Position numbers and translations under genes: made by a program. A stretch of 64,000 nucleotides of DNA. Source: Streptomyces sp. NBC_00306 (GTDB lineage: Bacteria; Actinomycetota; Actinomycetes; Streptomycetales; Streptomycetaceae). The DNA is taken from positions 3,844,001-3,908,000 of the forward strand of contig NZ_CP108032.1 in NCBI RefSeq assembly GCF_036169555.1, written 5' to 3'. How positions within the stretch are numbered: position 1 is the first letter of the stretch; the number at the start of each line of letters is the position of its first letter. The notes under the pieces were generated by a model. The model did not search any database, had not been told where the DNA came from, and saw only the letters and a program-made list of their open reading frames with translations. Positions 41,570 through 51,126 of this stretch are shown piece by piece.

Positions 41570-42361
41570 TCAGCCGAGCACCGGCAGCAGCGCGGCGAGG
41601 TCGGCCCGCTCGCCGCTGGCGCTCACCTTCGCGGCATCGAGTGCCTCGGCCCAGCCGGTGCGTCCGGTGGCGAGCCTGATCCAGGTCAGCGGGTCGGTCT
41701 CGACGACATTGGGCGGGGTGCCCCGGGTGTGCCGGGGACCCTCGACGCACTGGACGACCGCGTAGGGCGGCACCCGGACCTCGACCGAGCCCCCGGGCGC
41801 CTTCACGGCGAGCGCGTCGGCCAGGAGCCGGGTGCAGGCGGCGAGCGCCTGCCGGTCGTACGGGATCGCCGTCCCGGCCGCGTCGTTCAGGTCGTCGGTG
41901 TGGACGACGAGTTCGACGGTGCGTGTGACGAGGAAGTCGCCGAGGCGCATGGCTCCGAACCGGGTCGGGATCAGCCGGTCGTCGGGGACCCCCGCAAGCG
42001 CCTCCTCGATACGCGTGGCCGCGTGCTCGTACAGCTCGTCGGTGGTGGCGCCGGCCACCAGTGCGCGGACGTCCTCGTCCACCTGGCCGGCGGCCGATGC
42101 CGTGGCGAACGGCCATTCCAGCAGGGCGACTTCCTGCCGCGCGGGCTCCGGCAGGGCGAGGTTGCGGGCGACGACGGCGACGGCCATGGACAGATGGGCG
42201 GCCAGCTCGCGCACCGTCCAGTCCCCCAGCCGGGTGGGCAGCTCCTGCTGCTCCGGCGTGAGCTTCGACACCCCGTCGCGTACGTGGCCGAACTGGGTCA
42301 GCACGGCCGTACGGATCTTGCCGGGGTCGTAGCTGCGGGTGCGCTTTCTGGCTGGTGGCAT
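41570..42361 (-). CDS. Maleylpyruvate isomerase-type (DinB-like) protein with sterol-carrier-like C-terminus
   Basis: The 263-residue protein contains a four-helix mycothiol-dependent maleylpyruvate-isomerase N-terminal domain (GDWTVRELAAHLSMAVAVVA, around residues 45-65; LVTRTVELVVHTDDLNDA around 145-160). The conserved histidines (AHLS; VVHTDDL) could bind a metal. A smaller C-terminal domain resembles a sterol-carrier fold. The substrate is unknown; the family uses mycothiol in Actinobacteria. ATG 42361 lies 6 nt after a TACCCT box with no ribosome-binding site, another predicted leaderless gene. The M23 gene ends 13 nt upstream. Confidence 0.8.
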   Translation of the reverse strand: MPPARKRTRSYDPGKIRTAVLTQFGHVRDGVSKLTPEQQELPTRLGDWTVRELAAHLSMAVAVVARNLALPEPARQEVALLEWPFATASAAGQVDEDVRALVAGATTDELYEHAATRIEEALAGVPDDRLIPTRFGAMRLGDFLVTRTVELVVHTDDLNDAAGTAIPYDRQALAACTRLLADALAVKAPGGSVEVRVPPYAVVQCVEGPRHTRGTPPNVVETDPLTWIRLATGRTGWAEALDAAKVSASGERADLAALLPVLG

Positions 42362-42367
42362 GGCCCG

Positions 42368-42373
42368 AGGGTA
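42368..42373 (-). promoter_or_regulatory. Putative -10 box, leaderless transcript
   Basis: TACCCT on the minus strand ends 6 nt before the ATG at 42361. It overlaps the region next to the stop codon of the preceding M23 gene. Confidence 0.5.
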
Positions 42374-42374
42374 A

Positions 42375-43271
42375 TCAATCGCCGTGCGTCGGCAGGGCTG
42401 TTTCTCCGGCCGGGGAAGTGGCCTGCGAAGGGTCCGGGGAGACGGCCTGCGAGGAGTCCTCCATGGACCCGGCGGTGAACGTCTCGCCGTTGCGCGGGAC
42501 GCCGATGCCCCGCCACGCGAACGGGACGCCCCGGGCGGTGTCCAGGTCCGTCCCGTCCATCAGCTGGAAGTGGACGTGCGGCTCGCTGGAGTTGCCGGAG
42601 TTCCCGCAGCGGGCGATCTGCTGCCCGGCCCGGACGGTGTCGCCCGCGCGGACGCTCAGCGAACCGCGCTGGACGTGGGCGTACATCGCATAGGTGCCGT
42701 CGCCCAGGTCCAGGACGATGTGGTTGCCCACGACCCAGGAGGCACCGCCGATGTCCCGCACGCTCGCCTCCACGAGCAGCATGTAGACCAGCATCACGAG
42801 GGAGTTGCGGCTCAGATGGTCGCGCCGTCCGTCCGAGGCGTGCACGACGGTGGCGTCGGCGACCGCGAACAGCGGTGCGCCGAAGGCCGGGAAGGCGCTG
42901 TTGCGGCGGGCGAGCGGCCAGAGCCAGGCGAACGCGGGGCGCGCACCCTTCTCGGGCTCCGCGACGATGTCGATGGCGTACGTCTGACCGTAGCCGTGGA
43001 CCCCGTGGCTCGGCACCTTGTCCGCCGGGCTGTTGAGCGCGGACCACCGGCCCGCGACCGGGGCCTCCACCTCGACGGCGGGCGGCCGGTGGGCGTGGAC
43101 GCGGCGCGCGCGGCGGCTCAGCTCCACGACGATGGCGAGAGCGAGAGCGCCGGGCAGCCAGACCCAGTGCGGGGAGAAGGGCAGCTCCGTGACGAGGCTC
43201 GTGACAACCAGCGCGAAGAAGACGACCCAGCAGACCCGCTGGGTCACCATCAGCAGCTTCTGGACGGACAT
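42375..43271 (-). CDS. Membrane-anchored M23-family peptidase (LytM domain)
   Basis: The 298-residue protein has two N-terminal membrane segments (VCWVVFFALVVTSLV; WVWLPGALALAIVVEL, residues 12-50) and an M23/LytM domain at about 120-260. The HVH zinc pair is present (SSEPHVHFQLMDG), but the usual HxxxD motif is replaced by HGYGQTYAID, so the first zinc ligands are uncertain. A core GDGTYAMYAHVQRGS is normal for M23. ATG 43271 is favoured, as AGAGG lies 8 nt upstream, rather than the ATG two codons earlier. It follows the ArsR-type gene by 59 nt and is probably co-transcribed with it. Confidence 0.82.
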   Translation of the reverse strand: MSVQKLLMVTQRVCWVVFFALVVTSLVTELPFSPHWVWLPGALALAIVVELSRRARRVHAHRPPAVEVEAPVAGRWSALNSPADKVPSHGVHGYGQTYAIDIVAEPEKGARPAFAWLWPLARRNSAFPAFGAPLFAVADATVVHASDGRRDHLSRNSLVMLVYMLLVEASVRDIGGASWVVGNHIVLDLGDGTYAMYAHVQRGSLSVRAGDTVRAGQQIARCGNSGNSSEPHVHFQLMDGTDLDTARGVPFAWRGIGVPRNGETFTAGSMEDSSQAVSPDPSQATSPAGETALPTHGD

Positions 43272-43330
43272 CGTCATCACCTCTCGTGGCGATCGGGGTG
43301 GTCGAGCGGTTCCTGCAATCGGACGGGGGC

Positions 43331-43831
43331 TTACGGGCGGGCCGCGGCGAGCGCGACCAGCAGGGGCACCACCCGCGCTCCCGGCACCTCGTAGCGGCCA
43401 CGGCTCGCGGTGTGCAGCCAGCCCGCGGCGGTCAGCTGGCGCAGGTGGTGGTAGATCTGGCCGGTCGTGCCGAGCCCTTCGAGCTCGGTGAGCTCGGCCG
43501 CGGTGCGCCGGCCGCCGAGGATCTCGCGCAGCAGGCGGAGCCGTACGGCATGGCCGAGAGCGGCGAAGGAGTCCGCGGCGTCCGACCAGTCGCCGTCGAG
43601 CAGCTGCTCGCACAGCAGGCCGTACTGCCATTCGTACTGCTCCTGCGTCGGCAGCCGCACGGCCCCGGTGAACAGCACTCCCCCGCTCTGCGCGCCGGCC
43701 TCCGCGAGCTGCTCCTTGAGGCCCTCCAGCGCCCAGAAGTCGCCCTCGCCCAGCCGGGGTGCCGCGCGGTCCGCCTGCTCCAGGGCGGCGAGCCGGCGTT
43801 CCAGCGCGGCGACCCGTTCTTCCAGCTCCAT
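43331..43831 (-). CDS. ArsR-type winged-helix regulator
   Basis: The 166-residue protein has a short N-terminal coiled coil (MELEERVAALERRLAALEQ) and an ArsR-like winged helix at about 85-160 (ALGHAVRLRLLREILGGRRT; GTTGQIYHHLRQLTAAGW). No metal-binding Cys cluster is visible, so the signal is unlikely to be a heavy metal. It starts at ATG 43831, 10 nt downstream of a perfect 14-bp TA-rich palindrome that is the likely autoregulatory operator. It is followed by the M23 peptidase gene, its likely target. Convergence of purL and this operon is not an issue, since both run leftwards. Confidence 0.85.
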   Translation of the reverse strand: MELEERVAALERRLAALEQADRAAPRLGEGDFWALEGLKEQLAEAGAQSGGVLFTGAVRLPTQEQYEWQYGLLCEQLLDGDWSDAADSFAALGHAVRLRLLREILGGRRTAAELTELEGLGTTGQIYHHLRQLTAAGWLHTASRGRYEVPGARVVPLLVALAAARP

Positions 43832-43841
43832 GATGCCAACA

Positions 43842-43855
43842 TACGTAATTACGTA
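43842..43855. promoter_or_regulatory. Perfect palindrome, likely operator of the ArsR-type gene
   Basis: TACGTAATTACGTA is a perfect 14-bp palindrome in an AT-rich island of an otherwise very GC-rich genome, centred 18 nt before the regulator's start codon. The overlapping TTACGTAA adds a second symmetric core. It is well placed for repression of the ArsR-M23 operon. Confidence 0.72.
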
Positions 43856-43939
43856 ATCTCCCGCAACGGTCGGACCGGTGTCCGGACACGACGGAGCCCC
43901 CGCCCCCGGAAGGGGGCAGGGGCTCAGCGGATGCTGCGG

Positions 43940-46185
<2,246 letters not shown>

Positions 46186-46189
<4 letters not shown>

Positions 46190-46866
46190 GCGGTGACCAG
46201 CTTCTTGATGATCGAGGTGAAGAACGCGAGGCCGTCGGTGCGGCCGGTGCCGACCAGCGGCTCGACAGCGTGTTCGGGGTGCGGCATCAGACCGACGACA
46301 TTGCCCTCGGCATTGGTGATGCCGGCGATGTCACGGAGCGAGCCGTTCGGATTGCCGTCGAGGTAGCGGAAGGCCACCCGGCCCTCGGCCTCGAGCTCGT
46401 CGAGGACCCGCTCGGCGGCGACGTAGCGGCCGTCGATGTTCTTCAGCGGTACGGAGATCTCCTGGCCCGCCTCGTAGTCGGCGGTCCACGCGGTCGTCGC
46501 GTTCTCCACCCGGAGCTTCTGGTCGCGGCAGATGAAGTGGAGGTGGTTGTTGCGCAGCATCGCGCCCGGCAGCAGATGCGACTCGGTGAGGATCTGGAAG
46601 CCGTTGCAGATACCGAGGACCGGCAGTCCCGCCCTGGCCTGCTCGATGAGCGTCTCCATCACCGGCGAGAAGCGGGAGATGGCTCCCGCGCGCAGATAGT
46701 CCCCGTAGGAGAAACCTCCGGCGAGGACCACGGCGTCGACCTGCTTGAGGTCCTTGTCGCGGTGCCAGAGGGTGACGGGCTCGGCGCCGGCGAGACGCAC
46801 GGCGCGCAGGCTGTCCCGGTCGTCGAGCGTTCCGGGGAAAGTGACGACTCCGATGCGAGCTGTCAC
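46186..46866 (-). CDS. purQ: Phosphoribosylformylglycinamidine synthase, glutaminase subunit
   Basis: The 226-residue class I glutamine amidotransferase supplies ammonia to PurL. It has the nucleophile Cys in [13 protein letters not shown] and the His/Glu pair near [13 protein letters not shown]. It starts with GTG at 46866, overlapping the purS stop as GTGA, and ends overlapping the purL start. The tight coupling fits an equimolar PurS2QL complex. Confidence 0.98.
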
Positions 46867-47108
46867 GACTCCACCTTTACGACGAAGTCCTCGATGACGG
46901 TGTTGGCGAGGAACGTTTCGGCCATCTCGTGGATGCGGGCGAGGGCGGCGTCGTCGACCGGCCCGTCCACCTCCAGCTCGAAACGCTTTCCCTGACGTAC
47001 GTCCGCGATGCCGTCGAATCCGAGACGGGGCAGTGCGCGCTGAACTGCCTGTCCCTGGGGGTCGAGGATCTCGGACTTGAGCATGACGTCGACTACGACG
47101 CGTGCCAC
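46863..47108 (-). CDS. purS: Phosphoribosylformylglycinamidine synthase subunit PurS
   Basis: The 81-residue protein ([20 protein letters not shown]) is the PurS bridging subunit that holds PurQ and PurL together and guides ammonia. GTG 47108 has GGGAG 5 nt upstream; the in-frame GTG two codons earlier lies inside that site. It is first in the purSQL operon and divergent from lsrL across 292 nt. Confidence 0.97.
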   Translation of the reverse strand: MARVVVDVMLKSEILDPQGQAVQRALPRLGFDGIADVRQGKRFELEVDGPVDDAALARIHEMAETFLANTVIEDFVVKVES

Positions 47109-47164
47109 GGGCACTCCCGGTGGTGTGTTGCGAGGGCGGTTCCCTCAGCGTACCCGGCCGGAAA

Positions 47165-47180
47165 ATCTACTCGCGTAGAT
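47165..47180. promoter_or_regulatory. Inverted repeat between purS and lsrL
   Basis: ATCTAC-TCGC-GTAGAT is a 6-bp inverted repeat inside an AT-rich tract (47160-47290) of the divergent promoter region. It may bind a purine or nucleoid-protein regulator; AT-rich DNA next to an Lsr2 paralogue suggests autoregulation. Confidence 0.45.
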
Positions 47181-47400
47181 ATCCGGAGAACATCCTGGGT
47201 AACGCACGGAGAAAATCCAGGAAAAATATCCCGCCCGCCATTGCTCCAGACACGCGCATGTAATTGAGTGGGCTTCACAATGTGTCGTCGGCCGCTGTAC
47301 AAAGGAATACAGAGGAAAGCAGCTTTGCCCCTCGGCAGCCGGAAAGTCGGTGGCACCGCATGTCAGAACGGGTGACACCGCAGGGAAAGGACCGATATCC

Positions 47401-47736
47401 GTGGCTCAGCGAGTAGTGGTCGCGCTCTTCGATGACATCGACGGCGGAGAAGCGGCGGAAACGGTCACGTTCGCCCTGGACGGGAAGTCGTACGAGATCG
47501 ACCTCAATCCCGCCAATGCAAAGAAACTGCGCAAGGCGCTGGCCCCGTACGTCGCGGCCGGCCGGAAGCAGAGAGACGCCGGCAGACGCGGCAGGGCCCG
47601 CACCGCCTACACGCACACCTCGCTCGAGCCGGCCCCGGCCGCCGTACGGGCCTGGGCGCAGTCCAACAAGATGGACGTGCCCGCGCGCGGACGCATCCCG
47701 AAGGCGGTCTACGAGGCGTTCCGCGAAGCGAGTTGA
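47401..47736 (+). CDS. lsrL: Lsr2-type nucleoid-associated protein (LsrL paralogue)
   Basis: The 111-residue protein is an Lsr2 homologue: an N-terminal dimerization part (MAQRVVVALFDDIDGGEAAE; FALDGKSYEIDL) and a C-terminal AT-hook-like helix with RGR in DVPARGRIPKAVYEAF. Lsr2 proteins coat AT-rich DNA and silence foreign or specialised-metabolism genes. By position next to purS I take this to be LsrL, the second and less studied Streptomyces paralogue, rather than Lsr2. GTG 47401 has GGGAAAGGA about 9 nt upstream. It is followed by tRNA-Gly genes. Confidence 0.9.
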   Translation: MAQRVVVALFDDIDGGEAAETVTFALDGKSYEIDLNPANAKKLRKALAPYVAAGRKQRDAGRRGRARTAYTHTSLEPAPAAVRAWAQSNKMDVPARGRIPKAVYEAFREAS

Positions 47737-47756
47737 GCGCCGCGCGCCGATCCGAG

Positions 47757-47787
47757 TTGCACAGCACCCCTGCTGTTCGGCTAGAGT
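47757..47787 (+). promoter_or_regulatory. Promoter of tRNA-Gly (TCC)
   Basis: TTGCAC (47757-47762) and TAGAGT (47782-47787) are separated by 19 bp. Transcription would start about 43 nt before the tRNA. The -10 hexamer is the same as for initiator tRNA and tRNA-Asp in this window, which argues that the tRNA-Gly is expressed. Confidence 0.65.
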
Positions 47788-47836
47788 CTGGAGCACGCCG
47801 AGGGGCGAGGCCGCAAGGCCCCACCTCACGCAGCGT

Positions 47837-47908
47837 GCGGGTGTAGTTCAGTAGTAGAACATCCCCCTTCCAGGGGGAAGGCGCAGTGTGCAATTCCTGT
47901 CACCCGCT
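47837..47908 (+). tRNA. tRNA-Gly (TCC) with atypical D and T arms
   Basis: Acceptor GCGGGTG / CACCCGC with discriminator U, and anticodon stem TCCCC/GGGGA with loop CTTCCAG, give anticodon TCC and all glycyl-tRNA synthetase identity elements. The D-loop reads AGTAGTA, with A (47853) where nearly all tRNAs have G18. The T-loop reads TGCAATT (47889-47895), so the normal TTC is TGC. The T-stem pairs GCAG-G with C-CTGT only if U at 47887 is bulged. The two tRNA-Gly(GCC) genes nearby have normal G18G19 and TTCGAAC, so this is not the local norm. Loss of the G18-T55 tertiary contact and a weak T-stem are known traits of staphylococcal tRNA-Gly used for cell-wall bridges. A degenerate pseudogene is less likely because the acceptor and anticodon stems are perfect. 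Confidence 0.85.
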
Positions 47909-47986
47909 CTCATCGCTTTACCGTCCTCTCGCGAGGATCGGGTAAGGTGATGCGGCACCGCCCAGTGAGAGCTGAGCGGGAGCAAT

Positions 47987-48059
47987 GCGGACGTAGCTCA
48001 GTTGGTAGAGCGCAACCTTGCCAAGGTTGAGGTCGCCAGTTCGAACCTGGTCGTCCGCT
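47987..48059 (+). tRNA. tRNA-Gly (GCC), copy 1
   Basis: Normal cloverleaf: acceptor GCGGACG / CGTCCGC, anticodon GCC in loop TTGCCAA, G18G19 present, T-loop TTCGAAC, discriminator U. A TAAGGT at 47943-47948 is a probable -10 box. An identical copy lies at 51754-51826. Confidence 0.95.
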
Positions 48060-48065
48060 CGGAAA

Positions 48066-48094
48066 GAAGGCCCTGGTCATCGACCAGGGCCTTC
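48066..48094 (+). terminator. Terminator of tRNA-Gly copy 1
   Basis: GAAGGCCCTGGTC and GACCAGGGCCTTC form a perfect 13-bp stem with a 3-nt loop, 7 nt after the tRNA. Confidence 0.88.
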
Positions 48095-48143
48095 GTCGTC
48101 TTCCCGTACACGCCCGCCGGTTCCGGACCGCCTGCCGCGCCCA

Positions 48144-48170
48144 TGACATTTGTCATCGGGGCCGATGACA
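48144..48170. promoter_or_regulatory. Overlapping TGTCA palindromes before the ABC/two-component operon
   Basis: TGACA-TT-TGTCA (48144-48155) overlaps TGTCATCGG-GG-CCGATGACA (48151-48170), a perfect 9-bp inverted repeat. Three TGTCA half-sites alternate in orientation 44 nt before the first start codon. This is a good candidate site for the LuxR-type response regulator encoded at the end of the operon. Confidence 0.7.
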
Positions 48171-48213
48171 GGGCGCACTGCTCGTGGGTCCGTCCGGGCG
48201 GAAGCCTTGAGAC

Positions 48214-49131
48214 ATGACCTCAGACGACCACGTGATCAGGGCCGAGCAGGTCCGGCGCTCCTACACCGGGGGCTTCGAGGCCGTGAGCGGGATCTCCTTC
48301 TCTGTCTCCCGCGGCGAGATCTTCGCGCTGCTCGGGACGAACGGCGCGGGCAAGACCTCCACCGTCGAACTGCTCGAAGGACTCGCCCGGCCGACCGGCG
48401 GGACCGTGCAGGTCCTCGGCCACGACCCGTACCGCGACCGCACCGCCGTCCGGCCCCGGATCGGGGTCATGCTCCAGGAAGGTGGCTTCCCCTCCGACCT
48501 CACGGTCGCCGAGACCGCCCGCATGTGGGCCGGTTGCACCACCGGAGCACGGCCCGTCCCGGAAGCCCTGGAACTCGTCGGGCTCGGAATGCGGGCCGGC
48601 GTCCGCGTCAAGCAGCTCTCCGGCGGTGAGCGGCGGCGCCTGGATCTGGCACTGGCGCTGCTCGGACGGCCCGAGGTGCTCTTCCTCGACGAGCCGACGA
48701 CCGGCCTCGACGCCGAAGGGCGCCGCGACACCTGGGACTTGGTGCGCGCCCTGCGGGAGGGCGGCACCACCGTGCTGCTGACCACGCACTATCTGGAGGA
48801 GGCCGAGTCGCTGGCCGACCGGCTGGCGATCATGCACCGGGGGCGGATCGTGACCGGCGGCACCCCCGCCGAGGTGACGGCGTCCCGGCCCGCCAGGATC
48901 CGCTTCCTGCTTCCCGAGGGCTTCCCGGCCGGACGGCTGCCGCTGTCGCTCCAGGCCGGCGCCCTGGGCCGCCGCGTCGAGATCCGTACGCACGAACTCC
49001 AGGACGACCTCGGCGAACTGCTGCGCTGGGCACGGGAGTCGGACGTACGCCTCGAAGCGCTCGACGCCCGCTCCGCCTCCCTCGAAGACGCCTTCCTCGA
49101 CATCGCGCAGACCGAAACGGCAGGGGTGTGA
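48214..49131 (+). CDS. ABC transporter ATP-binding protein
   Basis: The 305-residue protein has Walker A GTNGAGKTS, the Q-loop in VMLQEGGFP, signature LSGGERRRLDLALALLG and Walker B VLFLDEPTTGLD, followed by a DrrA-type C-terminal extension (about 220-305). It energizes the membrane partner encoded next. ABC-2 systems of this kind export drugs, lipids or peptides. ATG 48214 is the start. It begins an operon with permease, sensor kinase and response regulator, a layout typical of envelope-stress or antibiotic-efflux modules. Confidence 0.93.
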   Translation: MTSDDHVIRAEQVRRSYTGGFEAVSGISFSVSRGEIFALLGTNGAGKTSTVELLEGLARPTGGTVQVLGHDPYRDRTAVRPRIGVMLQEGGFPSDLTVAETARMWAGCTTGARPVPEALELVGLGMRAGVRVKQLSGGERRRLDLALALLGRPEVLFLDEPTTGLDAEGRRDTWDLVRALREGGTTVLLTTHYLEEAESLADRLAIMHRGRIVTGGTPAEVTASRPARIRFLLPEGFPAGRLPLSLQAGALGRRVEIRTHELQDDLGELLRWARESDVRLEALDARSASLEDAFLDIAQTETAGV

Positions 49132-49132
49132 C

Positions 49133-49897
49133 ATGAACGCCACCACACGCAGGCTCAACGCGCTCGGGCGCGCGGAGCTGACCCTCCTCGTACGCAACCG
49201 GACCACCCTCTTCGTGGCCCTGCTGATGCCCCCGGCGATGATCATGCTGATGGCGTCGACGCTGGACGGCATGGACCTCGGCCCGACCGGGATGAGCATC
49301 GGCGAAGCGACGATGACCGGCGCGATCGGGATGGTGCTGATCCTCGTCGTCCATCTCAACCTCGTCTCGGCCTATGTGGCCCGGCGCGAGGAACTGGTGC
49401 TCAAGCGGCTGCGCACGGGAGAGGTGCCGGACCACGAGATCCTCACCGGGACCGCGCTGCCCGCCGTCGGGCTCGCGCTCGCGCAGTGTCTGCTGATCGT
49501 GATCGCCGGCATGGCCCTGCTGGATCTCGGCGCACCCCGGCGGCCCGACCTGCTCGTCGTCGGCATCCTGCTGGGGACCCTGCTGATGGCCGCCCTCGCC
49601 GCCGCCACCTCCGCGTTCACCCGCACCGTGGAGAGCTCGCAGATCACCACGATGCCGATGTTCCTGATCTCCCTGCCGGGCTCCGGCCTGCTTTTTCCGC
49701 TGGACGTCCTGCCGGACAAGATCGCCTCGGTCTGTGAACTGCTGCCACTCACCGGAGCGATGACGCTCGTACGGGCCGGCTGGCTCGGCGACACCGGCTC
49801 CGGGGAACTGCTGGGCGCCGCCGTGACCGCACTGGCCTGGGTCGTGGTCTCGGTGTTCGCTGTGCAACGGTGGTTCCGCTGGGAACCCCGTCGCTGA
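49133..49897 (+). CDS. ABC-2 type permease
   Basis: The 254-residue membrane protein has six predicted helices and the ABC-2 fold (LFVALLMPPAMIMLMAS; MGMVLILVVHLN-like helix near 65-80; FLISLPGSGLLFPLDVLPD near 180-200). It pairs with the ATPase at 48214. The ATG follows the ATPase stop by 1 nt, so translation is coupled. Substrate unknown; export is more likely than import because no binding protein is present. Confidence 0.92.
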   Translation: MNATTRRLNALGRAELTLLVRNRTTLFVALLMPPAMIMLMASTLDGMDLGPTGMSIGEATMTGAIGMVLILVVHLNLVSAYVARREELVLKRLRTGEVPDHEILTGTALPAVGLALAQCLLIVIAGMALLDLGAPRRPDLLVVGILLGTLLMAALAAATSAFTRTVESSQITTMPMFLISLPGSGLLFPLDVLPDKIASVCELLPLTGAMTLVRAGWLGDTGSGELLGAAVTALAWVVVSVFAVQRWFRWEPRR

Positions 49898-49911
49898 CCT
49901 CGGGAGTACGT

Positions 49912-51126
49912 GTGCCGGTGAAGGCATGGAGCAAACGCAGCGGTCTGGCCAAGGTGGACCTCTACACCCGCGGCACCGTGCATCTGATCATCTGGTTCGG
50001 GCCCGTCGGGCTGGCGCTGCTGCTGATGACCAGGCCGGTGCGCAATGGCGGACAGACGCCCGTCCTGCTGGCCACGCTGCTCTGCTGCGTCGTGACGGGC
50101 GTGCTGTGCGGCCGTCTCCTCCGGCACGCGATGGATGTGTACCTGGGCAGGGGGCAGCTGCCCCCGCGGCTGCTGGGCCAGGCCGCCGCCGCGACGGCCG
50201 CCACGGCCGGCGGGGTGGCCGTGCTGGCGGCCACCGTCGATCTCGAAGGGCTGCTGCCCACCATGCTGGCGGCGGCGGTCGTCCCCTTTCTGACCGTCCA
50301 CACGCTGCTCGTGCCCAACCGGGTCTCGGTCGTGGTCCAGCTCGGCGTGCTCCTCGCCGTGGCCGGACTGCTCGCGGCGACCGGCAGCCCGGTCCAGGAG
50401 ATGCTCATCGTCCTCCCTGCCCTCGCCTTCAGCACCGGGTGGATGGCCTTCACCTCGCGGGCGTCGATGTGGGTACTGGCGGTGATGTGGGAGCTGCGGG
50501 AGGCGCGGGACGTCCAGGCACGCCTCGCGGTCGCCGAGGAGCGGCTGCGCTTCGGCCGCGATCTGCACGACGTCCTGGGACGCAATCTCGCCGTCATCGC
50601 GCTGAAGAGCGAACTGGCGGTCCAGCTGGCCCGGCGCGAGCGGCCCGAGGCGGTCGACCAGATGACCGAGGTCCAGCGCATCGCGCAGGAGTCGCAGCGG
50701 GAGGTGCGGGACGTGGTGCGCGGCTATCGCGAGGCGGATCTGCGCGTCGAACTGGAGGGGGCGCGGGGCGTGTTGGCGGCCGCCGGCATCGCCTGCACCG
50801 TGACCGCCGGGGACACGGTCCTGCCCGGCGATGTGCAGTCCGCGCTCGGCTGGGTGGTCCGGGAGGCCACCACCAACGTGCTGCGGCACGGGGACGCACG
50901 GCGCTGCACGATCGCGGTGGACACGGCGGACGACGGCGTCGTCCTCGTCGTCGAGAACGACGGAGCGGGTGCCGCGGTGGCCGCGCCCGGCTCGGGTCTG
51001 ACCGGTCTGCGGGAGCGGCTGTCCGCGGTGGACGGCGCCCTGGAGACGGGCCCGGTGGACGGTGGACGGTTCCGGCTGACGGCCCGGGTACCGCTGGCAC
51101 GAGCTGACATGAGGGAGGCGGTGTGA
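49912..51126 (+). CDS. NarL-type sensor histidine kinase
   Basis: The 404-residue kinase has about five membrane segments (residues 18-185), a HisKA_3 dimerization helix with the phospho-acceptor His in FGRDLHDVLGRNLAVIALKSE (about 220-240), and an ATPase domain (VVREATTNVLRHG; GSGLTGLRERL). It resembles the DesK/YvfT group that often controls adjacent ABC-2 transporters. There is no large extracellular sensor domain, so it probably senses within the membrane or through the transporter. GTG 49912 has GGGAG 5 nt upstream. The C-terminus overlaps the response-regulator start. Confidence 0.93.
   Translation: MPVKAWSKRSGLAKVDLYTRGTVHLIIWFGPVGLALLLMTRPVRNGGQTPVLLATLLCCVVTGVLCGRLLRHAMDVYLGRGQLPPRLLGQAAAATAATAGGVAVLAATVDLEGLLPTMLAAAVVPFLTVHTLLVPNRVSVVVQLGVLLAVAGLLAATGSPVQEMLIVLPALAFSTGWMAFTSRASMWVLAVMWELREARDVQARLAVAEERLRFGRDLHDVLGRNLAVIALKSELAVQLARRERPEAVDQMTEVQRIAQESQREVRDVVRGYREADLRVELEGARGVLAAAGIACTVTAGDTVLPGDVQSALGWVVREATTNVLRHGDARRCTIAVDTADDGVVLVVENDGAGAAVAAPGSGLTGLRERLSAVDGALETGPVDGGRFRLTARVPLARADMREAV

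Noticed and set aside
47837-47908. Treating tRNA-Gly(TCC) as a dead pseudogene
   Set aside because: Acceptor and anticodon stems are perfectly paired, the discriminator is right and a good promoter is present. The deviations fall exactly at the elongation-factor contact features rather than at random.
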